From positions 72,909,987 to 72,973,986 of the forward strand of contig NC_083873.1 of NCBI RefSeq assembly GCF_032452875.1: a stretch of 64,000 bases of DNA, given 5' to 3'. How positions within the stretch are numbered: the first letter of the stretch is position 1; the number at the start of each line of letters is the position of its first letter. Source of the stretch: Bos javanicus (taxonomy: Eukaryota > Chordata > Mammalia > Artiodactyla > Bovidae). The translations under genes and the position numbers were made by a program. Positions 56,058-64,000 of this stretch are shown piece by piece. Below the pieces are notes generated by a model that saw only the letters and a list, made by a program, of their open reading frames with translations, had not been told where the DNA came from and ran no database searches.

Positions 56058-56467
56058 ATGTCCATATTAAATTTTCTTTTAACTAACAGGATATTTCTTA
56101 TTTTTTTCTGCTGTATTATAAGCTCTTTGAAGGCCAGGGACCTGCCACATTTACCTGTGTGTTTCTAGCATTTAGCATAATTCTTGTTACATGACAAAAT
56201 CTTGGTATTTATTGAGATGAATTATCACTAAAACTAATCCTGTAGCCTTCACTCTTTGAAACAGCCCAAGACAAAATGGTGAAGAAACAAAAACTTTTCT
56301 CATTGTCTTCTTTTTTTTCCTTTTTAGACCTAGCCCTACTTACCAGTCTAGTCCCAACATTGCTCTTGTAGCTTTTATCAGCACACAGAGAATCCATCAC
56401 AGTTGGCCTTCCTTCAGGACAATCTCCACAATTTGTACACAACTTGAACAAATGCAAGAATAGGGGA
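56058..56467. other. No recognised feature
   Basis: Unique-looking sequence. The 95-codon minus frame 56209-56496 has no recognisable content and runs into BovB. Confidence 0.45.
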
Positions 56468-56479
56468 GATGAACACAAA

Positions 56480-56659
56480 GGTTGTTGTTCACTCACTCAG
56501 TCATGCTGACTCTTTGCGACCCCATGTACTGCAGAATGCCAGGCTTCCCTGTCCTTCACCATCTCTTGCAGCTTGCTCAGACTCATGTCCTTTGAGTCGG
56601 TGATGTCATCCAACCATCTCATTCTCTGTTGTCCCCTTCTCCTCCTACCTTCAACCTTT
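56480..56659 (-). mobile_element. BovB 3' end fragment of older type (B13)
   Basis: Antisense BovB 3' terminus with a GTTGTTGTTCAC tail. It covers only the last 180 bp and passes without any unrelated base into the tail of the next BovB at 56660. The BovB sequence that should follow it is not found beyond that copy. Confidence 0.85.
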
Positions 56660-57527
56660 CAGTTCAGTTCAGTTCAGTCGCTCAGTGGTGTCCGACTCTT
56701 TGAGACCCCATGAACTGCAGCACGCCAGGCCTCCCTATCCATCACTATCTCTCGGAGTTCACTCAAACTCACGTCCATTGAGTTGGTGATGGCATCCAGC
56801 CATCTCATCCTCTGTTGTCCCCTTTTCCTCCTGCCCCCAATCCCTCCCAGAATCAGAGTCTTTTCCAATGAGTCAACTCTTCGCATGAGGTGGCCAAAGT
56901 ACTGGAGTTTCAGCTTTAGCATCATTCCTTTCAAAGAACACCTGGGACGGATCTCCTTTAGAATGGACTGGTTGGATCTCCTTGCAGTCCAAGGGACTCT
57001 CAAGAGTCTTCTCCAACACCACAGTTCAAAAGGATCAATTCTTCGGTGCTCAGCTTTCTTCACAGTCCAACTCTCACATCCATACATGACCACTGGAAAA
57101 ACCATAGCCTTGACTAGACAGACCTTTGTTGCCAAAGTAATGTCCCTGCTTTTGAATATGCTATCTAGGTTGGTCATAACTTTTCTTCCAAGGAGTAAGA
57201 GTCTTTTAATTTCATGGCTGCAGTCACCATCTTCAGTGATTTTGGAGCCCCCCAAAAATAAAGTCTGACACTGTTTCCACTGTTTCCCCATATATTTCCC
57301 ATGTAGTGATGGGACCAGATGCCATGATCTTCGTTTTCTGAATGTTGAGCTTTAAGCCAACTTTTTTACTCTCCTCTTTCACTTTCATCAAGAGGCTCTT
57401 TAATTCCTCTTCACTTTCTGCCATAAGGGTGATGTCATCTGCCTATCTGAGGTTATTGCTATTTTTCCCGGCAATCTTGATTCCAGCTTGTCCTTCTTCC
57501 AGCCCAGCGTTTCTCATGATGTACTCT
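56660..57527 (-). mobile_element. BovB LINE, 5'-truncated, younger type (B14)
   Basis: Antisense with a (TTCAG)n tail, truncated in the palm domain just after 'gatgtactctg'. Sequence is close to B5 and B10. Imperfect 12-bp repeats gatgaacacaaa (56468-56479) and gatgaaaacata (57528-57539) flank B13 and B14 together rather than B14 alone. Confidence 0.9.
56674..57291 (-). pseudogene. BovB C-terminal domain, 205 codons open to the natural end
   Basis: This is the longest clean BovB C-terminus here. It runs from the 'FLGGSKITEDGDCSHEIKR' block through 'MYGCESWTVKKAEH' and 'RVPWTARRSNQSIL' to 'EAWRAAVHGVSKS' and the stop near the tail. A frameshift around 57240-57290 separates it from the palm part (57233-57424). 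There the Tyr codon of the YADD box is TAG (57443-57445 on the minus strand), so the catalytic motif cannot be made. The function of this C-terminal part in the family is not well defined. Confidence 0.88.
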
Positions 57528-57539
57528 GATGAAAACATA

Positions 57540-58861
57540 AAAAGGGCACATCTGGTCTGCTGTTCTGATATTAGGGTTGGATGGATGCCATTCAAGGACT
57601 CCTGCTGTGTCATTCTCCTCACTGTCTCTCCTCTCTTTCTCCCTAGTGTTCTGGACAGACACAAAATTTCTCAATAGTTCTCGCCAGTCATATGGAGAGT
57701 CCTTCCCTTTTCCCCTTTGGAGAAGTCTAACACCCCCACCCCCTTCCTTCTAGAGTTCTGATGCCTTTTGTAAATTAATGTGATCTCTTTAGAACAGTAG
57801 ATAGTCATGGTATATTACCAGTTATCTGATCTTCAATAGCATCTGAAAATAGAAGAAAGTAAACTCTTGGGATTTGTTTTCTTCCCCCTTGAGAAGCTGC
57901 CTGTGTATACTTATTAAAGTACCCCAATTACTTCACCCTGAAATCTCTGCTGCTATAGTCTCTCACCCCAGGGGGTCAGAAAGTTGTCCAGCAAGAAGCA
58001 AAAACTTCATCTCAGACTCTTCTCTGTTTATGATTTTTGTTTTGCACCTGTTTCATAAAAGGAGGCCAGAGAACAGCAGGCAAAGTGAATTCTGCTTCTG
58101 ACATGGGTGGGGGTAGAAGTAGGGATGCTCCACACATTTTGTGTTTTCCTAGCCTCTGTCTTGTCTCTAGGCTTCTTTCAGAGACCCCTTGTTTCATTCT
58201 TAATCTTAGTTTAGCCTTTCTTGCTCTTGGGTTTCATCATACTCATTTAAATACTTCAGTTAATTTTTGAGTCATTCTTTCATCCAGCCATTTATTTCAA
58301 CAAGATTTAATTGAACACCTATCATATTAGTCAGGATAAGTCATGCTAACTATTGAAACAAACATCTCCATAGCTTAGCACAGTGGTTTACTGTGGACTT
58401 TCATGCTCACGCAAAGTCCAGTGTGAATGTTCCTCCTGAGACTGCTCATCTCATAACTATCATCCAGACATTTGATCGCTTCTATGCTGTGGTCCTGCCA
58501 TATTAAGGGATATAAGAATTCTTTGCCTCCAACCACACGAATAAAGACTCTTCGAAAAATTGCTTAGGATGTATTATGGCTAAGTTTGGTAGTGCTGTAT
58601 ATTACATGCACTCATGCTCCATTGGATAGAACTCAGTCACATGGTTATCTGTGGCAGGCTGGCAGTGGGTAGATTCAAGATGGATATGGGAAATGTATTT
58701 TAATTGTGTATACAGGAAGGAGAGGATAATCAACACAATGCCAGACATTTTGATTAGTATTGGGAAGTTTAAAAAAATGCATAAGGAATAGTGCTAATTG
58801 TTGGGAGCTCACAGTCCAGGAACCAGACACACACAAATGGGAAATTAATATAATATGTTAT
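57540..58861. other. Repeat-poor sequence, no gene recognised
   Basis: Unique-looking DNA. Frames at 57874-58270 on both strands overlap one another and have no known content. 58281-58330 may be a scrap of L2. Confidence 0.45.
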
Positions 58862-59103
58862 TAGCAGTTACTGAGTGATATCTTCCTCCATGCACTACTT
58901 TAAGCCCTTAATATAGTGGCCTTTAATTAATATATTCCTTTCAACAGTCCCCAAAAGTAAGTACTTTTGTTATCCTCATTTCATAGATAAGGAAACTGAG
59001 TCACAGTATTTAAGAAATTTGCCCATGGTCACTTTGCAAATGAGTGGCTGAGCTAGGATTCAGACCTACGTAGTCTGTTGGCAAAGGTTGCACACTTAAT
59101 TAT
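58862..59103 (-). mobile_element. MIR SINE
   Basis: Antisense MIR nearly end to end: 'tatattcctttcaacagtcc', 'atcctcatttcatagataag', 'gaaactgagtcacag' and 'gctgagctaggattcagacc'. Confidence 0.83.
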
Positions 59104-59659
59104 ATTGTTCTACAATGATGAAGAGATGCTCAGGGTGTTAGTGGACTGTGCAGGGACCCAGCTGGTTGTGGGATTCTGCAGCAGGCCATCTCTGAATTTA
59201 GGTATAATGACTGAGCTGAAATTAGTCCAGTTTGGTGGCAGGGAAAATTCCAACAATGGAAATGAGGATGGATAAGGGTAAAGAAGTGACAGTTATCTTG
59301 GCATATTCCAGGATCTGTGTGCAATCTGATGCCATGAGTCAGGTTCCAGGCTAGAAATAGGAGAGACTAGCTATAGAGGTAGATAAGGCCAGGTCATGGA
59401 AGGCATTTTATGCGTTGCTGTGGAACTCAGAACTTATCCTAAGTAATGGAAGCCTTTGAAAAGCTTCAATTAGGGGATTTAAAAAGTCAACTTTACGTTT
59501 TACCTAAATTCTGCTGGTGGTTATCTGAAGGATGGATTGGAGTGGACCAAGAACACTGACTGAAAGATTAGTTAAGAGGCTTTCAAAGTAGTCCAGGATG
59601 GCCAAATGTTAAAATATCTTGTTTTATTTCTTATTACACAGAGAATATAAAATGGTAGC
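59104..59659. other. No gene recognised
   Basis: Unique-looking sequence; a possible decayed repeat in 59330-59600 is not identified. Confidence 0.4.
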
Positions 59660-59815
59660 AAATGATTATTACTTATCATAGCACTCATTTGTCTTCACAA
59701 CCATGTGTAAGAGGTACTGTTAACCCCATTTTACAGATGAGGAAACTGAGTCCCTGGGTGTGTCAATGGCTAGTAATCATTGTCACTAAGACCCAGCCTC
59801 TGCAGTCTGTTTCCA
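59660..59815 (-). mobile_element. MIR SINE fragment
   Basis: Antisense MIR core: 'cttcacaaccatgtgtaagagg', 'ccccattttacagatgagg' and 'aaactgagtccc', then 'gacccagcctctgcagtctg'. Confidence 0.8.
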
Positions 59816-60034
59816 GAGGGTGTACAGTTAACCCCTAGTGTATACGGTCTTTCCATGTGAGGAGTATTACATTTTATCGAAGATGCAAAAAGTGGATGGG
59901 TTATGTGGGTGAGGGGGATGAGGAGGGATTGGGCAGCAGGATCAGTAAAAGGTGAACCAATCAGGGGGTACAGGGCCCTCCTCCTGAAGGTCAAGGAAGT
60001 GGGGAGTCTTGGAGGCAGGTAAGATGGTCAGGTG

Positions 60035-60120
60035 TGCCTTATTTTACAGAAGGAAAATCTGAGGCCTGGAAAAATTGTCATTCATTCAAGATCTTATAAC
60101 TGGTAAGTCACAGAGGGGAT
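60035..60120 (-). mobile_element. MIR SINE fragment
   Basis: Antisense MIR core only: 'attttacagaaggaaaatctg', 'gatcttataactggtaagtc'. BovB B15 follows directly. Confidence 0.65.
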
Positions 60121-60124
60121 ATCA

Positions 60125-60988
60125 ATTCAGTTCAGTCACTCAGCCATGTCTGACTCTTTGAAACCCCATGAACTGCAGCATGCCAGGCCTACCTGTCCAT
60201 CACCAACTCCTGGAGTTTACCCAAACTCATGCCCATTGAGTTGGTGATGCCATCCAACCATCTCATCCTCTGTCATCCCCTTCTCCTCCTGCCCTCAATC
60301 TTTCCCAGCATCAGGATCTTTTCAAATGAGTCAGCTCTTCCCATCAGGTGGCCAAAGTATTGGAGTTTCAGCTTCAACATTAGTCCTTCCAATGAACACC
60401 CAGGACTGATCTCCCTTAGGATGGACTGGTTAGATCTCCTTGCATTCCAAGGGACTCTCAAGTCCAAGGGACTTCTGTAACACCACAGTTCAAAAGCATC
60501 AATTCTTCAGCGCTCAGCTTTCTTTATAGTCCAACTCTCACATCCATACATGACTACTGGAAAAATCATAGCCTTGACTAGATGGACCTTTGTTGACAAA
60601 GGTTGGTCATAACTTTCCTTCCAAGAAGCAAGCGTCTTTTAATTTCATGGCTGCAATCACCATCTGCAGTGATTTTGGAGCCCAGAAAAATAAAGTCAGC
60701 CACTGTTTCCACTGTTTCCCCATCTATTTGCTATGAAGTGATGGGACAAGATGCCATGATCTTCGTTTTCTGAATGTTGAGCTTTAAGCCAACTTTTTCA
60801 CTCTACTCTTTCACTTTCATCAAGAGACTCTTAGTTCTCCTTCCCTTTCTGCCATAAGCGTGGTGTCATCCAATGAGATTATTGATATTTCTCCTGGCAA
60901 TCTTGATTCCAGCTTGTGCTTCTTCTAGACCAGCGTTTCTCATGAAGTACTCTGCATACAAATTAAATAAGAGGGGACATGAATACAG
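60125..60988 (-). mobile_element. BovB LINE, 5'-truncated (B15)
   Basis: Antisense from a short TTCAG tail through the C-terminal and palm regions to about 60988. A small local duplication of tccaagggact lies at about 60445-60472. A deletion near 60600 removes part of the coding region, and about 10 bases spanning YADD are missing near 60868-60874. A 22-bp repeat begins at 60997, nine bases beyond it. Confidence 0.88.
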
Positions 60989-61018
60989 GTAATTATTTCT
61001 GGAGTCTATATCATCATG

Positions 61019-61229
61019 TGTGAAGAAGTGAAGTGGCTCAGTCGTGTCCAACTCTTTGCAACCCCATGGACTGTAGCCTATCAGGCTCCTCCGTCCATGG
61101 GATTTTCCAGGCAAGAGTGCTGGAGTGGATTTCCATTTCCTTCTCCAGGGGATCTTCCCGACCCAGGAATCAAACCCAGGTCTCCTGCATTGCAGCAGAC
61201 GCTTTACAGTCTGAGCCACCAGGGAAGCT
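61019..61229 (-). mobile_element. Bov-tA SINE, 3' part of a chimeric insertion
   Basis: Antisense Bov-tA: BovA body ('gtggctcagtcgtgtccaac'), then the tRNA-like head ending 'gagccaccagggaagc'. It is immediately followed by BovB sequence, not by its own target duplication. The direct repeat 60997-61018 recurs only at 61402-61423, beyond that BovB piece. Confidence 0.92.
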
Positions 61230-61401
61230 ATGAAGTGACGGGACTGGATGCCATGATCTTAGTTTTCTGAATGTTGAGCTTTAAGCCAACTTTTTCACTC
61301 TCTTTCACTTTCATCAAGAGACTCTTAGTTCTCCTTCCCTTTTTGCCGTAAGGGTTGTGTCATCTGCATATCTGAGATTACTGATATTTCTCCTGGCAAT
61401 C
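61230..61401 (-). mobile_element. BovB internal fragment, 5' part of a chimeric insertion (B16)
   Basis: Antisense BovB palm-region sequence, 172 bp, with neither 3' end nor tail. It joins the start of the Bov-tA. YADD is intact here, but the fragment otherwise shares variants with B15 ('gactcttagttctccttccc', 'gctatgaagtga'). The 22-bp repeats enclose it together with the SINE. Confidence 0.88.
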
Positions 61402-61423
61402 TTCTGGAGTCTATATCATCATG

Positions 61424-62379
61424 CATAGTTACCTTTATTGTGCCACATCCAACCAGTTATTTAGAGTGAAAAGTGCTTTCCTGAAGTATGAGGAGGTCTT
61501 GGATCAGTATAAACTTTAGCATCTCTCAAATCTATTTTTACAGTTATCAGTAAACACTTTCTACTACTAATAAATCAGGAGTAGCTGTAGAGTATACTTA
61601 TTCTTGGTAAGAATGGGAGCCATTTTTTATGGTTTGCTAATGAATTACTCCCTACAGATATCATAAGGCATTAAAAATATATGTTTATGTCAAATCTGGT
61701 GGTATAAAATTGTCCTCATTTTCTTAGAGCTCTCGTGGGACTTCCCTGCTTTTATTTTTTATTATCCTGTGCATCCTCCAACCCAGCGCCACCATAAACA
61801 ATGCTGAATACATAATCTTTGGGGCCCAGAGCAATACGAAAATGGGGGCTCCCTGTTCAAAAATAAGGAAGGATTTCAAGACTGTGACAACAGAGAATTA
61901 AGCCAAGCTTAGGGCTCTACTGAGCGTGGGACCCTGTGATTGCTTAGATCATACAGCTGCAAAGTTGACCCTGGTGGTGGCCCTGCCCAACACTTAGCTT
62001 AGAGGCATTGTCTGGTGTATGTCTCTCTGTTGATCCCTAAGTATATGGTGTTTGTGTCTTCAAAATGCTTAATTTGCTCACTAGGAGTTTCATCTTTAGG
62101 GCTTTCTCAGCTTCCCTCATTGTCCAGGGGTATAGAGGTTATGAATGACCCTGAGAGGACCCTGCTCCTTCTCACTGAGGCAGGCTGCCCGTATGTCAGA
62201 TCCTGTCTTTCTGCTTCTGGCATCTTGGTGCATCGTTAAGACTACAGACAAAAGGAAACAATTAGAATTCAGTGGCCTTTTTGGCTTTAAGAATATGACA
62301 AAGAGTGAGAAAAAATATATTTTCGATACATAACTATCACAGGGTGATGGTCAGTAGCCAACGTCTTATGAAAATATGT
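61424..62379. other. No gene recognised; possible ancient repeat at 61780-61990
   Basis: Mostly unique. 61780-61990 ('ggggcccagagcaatacgaaa', 'gctctactgagcgtgggaccc') resembles an old mammalian repeat whose name I cannot give. Frames at 62015-62333 are unsupported. Confidence 0.35.
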
Positions 62380-62520
62380 TCCATCCCTCAAGTAATTAGG
62401 AAAATGCAAATAAGAACTGTAGAGGAATTTTATATTTGTCAGATTGACAAGTTGAAGTTTATTGATACCAATTTTTGTTGAAAATATGGATAAATGGGAA
62501 CTTGAAAATTGACCCAGAAG
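62380..62520 (+). mobile_element. Old L1 fragment, diverged
   Basis: 'cctcaagtaattaggaaaatg' followed by 'caaataagaactgtagagg' resembles the sense L1 region beginning 'attagggaaatgcaaatc'. Divergence is strong, so the call is tentative. Confidence 0.5.
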
Positions 62521-62599
62521 CTTTAGGAAATGACTTGGATTTTACATCCTACAAACAAGCATACATATTTTAGCCTTATGCCTTGTGGCTCAAAGGGTG

Positions 62600-62745
62600 G
62601 TTCCTTACCTAATAGCATCTGGTATTGGGTACCTGGGTGTTTGTTAAAAAATGCATCTCAGGCCCCAGTTCTTACCGTGGAATCAGAATTTACAGGTGAT
62701 TTGTGTTCACATTACAAGTTGAGAAGCTCTACTAGGGCACTTTCT
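62600..62745 (+). mobile_element. MER5-type hAT DNA transposon
   Basis: Sense MER5-like internal and terminal sequence: 'gttaaaaaatgcatctcagg', 'gaatcagaatttacaggtg' and 'attacaagttgagaagctc'. It is non-autonomous and encodes nothing. Confidence 0.72.
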
Positions 62746-62923
62746 TAGACATTTTTCACAGACACTTAAAGTCTAGAGGAAGAAGTACATTTTCCAACAT
62801 CACACACACACACATAGAGTGATATGAAATTTCCTAAAGCAATTTTTACCAGATGACTTGCCTTGCACTCTGATATTTTTCATTTCTGTTGTCTTGGGAG
62901 ACTGACCTAAGAAAATATTGGTG

Positions 62924-63030
62924 CAGTTATATCAGAGAATGTTTTGCCTATGTTCTCTTCTAGGAGTTTTATAGTGTCTTGTCTTATGTTTAAGTCTTTA
63001 AGCCATTTTGAGTTCACGGTATTTTTTATT
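62924..63030 (-). mobile_element. Antisense L1 ORF2 fragment
   Basis: 'agaatgttttgcctatgttc' followed by 'tctaggagttttatagtg' and 'agccattttgagttcacgg' is antisense L1. 100 bp only. Confidence 0.78.
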
Positions 63031-63124
63031 TTAGTGTAAACTCCTGGTTGAGATTCACTAAACTGACTCACTAATGGGTGAATCTTGTCTAGAGAGCTCT
63101 GTTCTATGGAAACTCTCACACGTG

Positions 63125-63600
63125 TCTGGAAGACACAGAAAAGAATGTTTGAAGCACCAGAGTCCATAATACCAAATATTCACACTTAGATATGCTATGT
63201 AGCAATGAAAACGAATGAACCACTGCTATTTGCAGCAACAAGGATGCATCTCATGGACTTAATGTCAAATGAAAAAAAAAAAAAACCCAACAGATTGTGA
63301 AGGAATATATGCAGTATAATAATTTTGTATAAGGTTCAAAAACATGGGAAAATTATATATCGTATTTCTTAGGGATACACAGATATGCATGAAGCTATAT
63401 AAAGACAAGAGATTGATAAATACATAATGTAGAATAGTGGTTCATGCGTTGAGTTTAGGGAGGAGTACATAGCGGTTGTGAAGCTGATGTTATTTCTTTA
63501 AGCTAGGTGGTTGATACATGGTGGATCACTTCCTTGTTATCCTTCATTTCTTGAACATTATAAATATTCCTTTGTGTATATTTAATATTAACAACAACAA
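63125..63600 (+). mobile_element. L1 3' end, ancient
   Basis: Sense L1M-type 3' end: 'gagtccataataccaaatatt', 'gcaatgaaaacgaatgaacc', 'caacaaggatgcatctcatgg', 'ataaggttcaaaaacatggg' and 'tagaatagtggttcatgcg'. It is opposite in strand to the fragment just left of it, so the two are separate elements. Confidence 0.78.
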
Positions 63601-64000
63601 CATCAAAGATAAAGACTTCACATCAAAGCTATTATGAGCATAGTTTCCAAAAAGAGCTTTTTTTCTTTAACAAGTTTTTTCAAGAGTAAGTTTGTGTATG
63701 TAAAACAACTAGACTTCCCCCATATGACTCGTATAATAAGATGAAAGCACACACAATTGATTTAGAAACCACCCCTGCAGCATAAATATGCCTTTAATCA
63801 CTGTGTTGTTCAAAATATTTAATTGCGGTACTTCATTCTTCCATTTCAACGTAGGAAAACATGGTTTTGCTGATGACAGTTATGCTCTCGTATTACAATG
63901 GGGGCAGATGTCTGCACTTAATCCAAGAAATTATCTGCATTTTAATGTTGAAAATATCTTTCACAGTAATTAATAACAGACTGTGTAAGTGGACCCTTTC
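63601..64000. other. Unique sequence, possible conserved noncoding DNA
   Basis: Repeat-free to the window end, with a varied set of motifs (TGCAGCATAAATATGCC, TATTTAATTGCGG, TTTAATGTTG) and no low complexity. The 61-codon frame 63788-63973 has no recognisable content. Confidence 0.3.

Noticed and set aside
1..64000. A novel multi-gene system in this window
   Set aside because: No intact non-transposon gene can be supported anywhere; the notable structure is confined to retrotransposon rearrangements and possible noncoding elements.

Overview
The window is nuclear DNA of a ruminant, almost certainly a bovid (cattle, sheep, goat or a relative). The evidence is the repeat content: at least 14 BovB (RTE-type LINE) copies or fragments, about 15 Bov-tA SINEs (tRNA-Glu head plus BovA tail) and about 10 Bov-A/Bov-A2 SINEs. 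These lie on a background of older mammalian L1, L2, MIR, MLT1 and MER5 elements. The repeats alone do not tell me which bovid it is.

I find no host protein-coding gene, exon chain, tRNA, rRNA or CRISPR array. Every open frame longer than about 100 codons that I can recognise is a broken retrotransposon frame (BovB endonuclease/reverse transcriptase or L1 ORF2) or a chance frame through a SINE. The window looks like intergenic DNA or a very large intron.

Layout. 1-1.7 kb: two L1 3' ends in tandem, each hit by a SINE. 1.7-4.4 kb: mostly unique. 4.4-8.1 kb: L1 split by a rearranged sense BovB and SINEs. 8.1-13.4 kb: repeat-poor with MIR, L2 and SINEs. 13.4-14.8 kb: BovB and Bov-A2. 15.5-16.0 kb: a long L2. 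17.7-18.9 kb: L1 split by BovB. 19-22.5 kb: mostly unique. 22.6-29.5 kb: a 7-kb head-to-head BovB inverted complex, the most complicated structure here. 31.6-33.2 kb: nested SINEs and BovB. 33.2-36.3 kb: repeat-poor. 36.3-42.8 kb: an old antisense L1 with recognisable ORF2, hit by at least six later insertions including another L1. 43.2 kb: MLT1 LTR. 43.6-46.7 and 52.3-55.4 kb: repeat-poor islands. 47-52 kb and 55-61.4 kb: BovB 3' ends and SINEs, including two units that look like chimeric retrotransposition products (56.5-57.5 kb and 61.0-61.4 kb). 62.4-63.6 kb: MER5 and L1.

How the parts relate: Bov-tA and Bov-A share their 3' end with BovB and are thought to be mobilised by BovB proteins, so much of the window is the product of one enzyme system acting repeatedly. 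Several insertions keep target-site duplications of 8-14 bp, which allows local ordering: the L1, L2, MIR and MLT1 elements are oldest, then CHR-type SINEs and older BovB, then Bov-A2, Bov-tA and younger BovB. I see no previously undescribed multi-gene system. The best leads are the chimeric and rearranged BovB/SINE insertions and a few repeat-free stretches that could be conserved regulatory DNA. Repeat family names rest on comparison with remembered consensus sequences, not on a database search.
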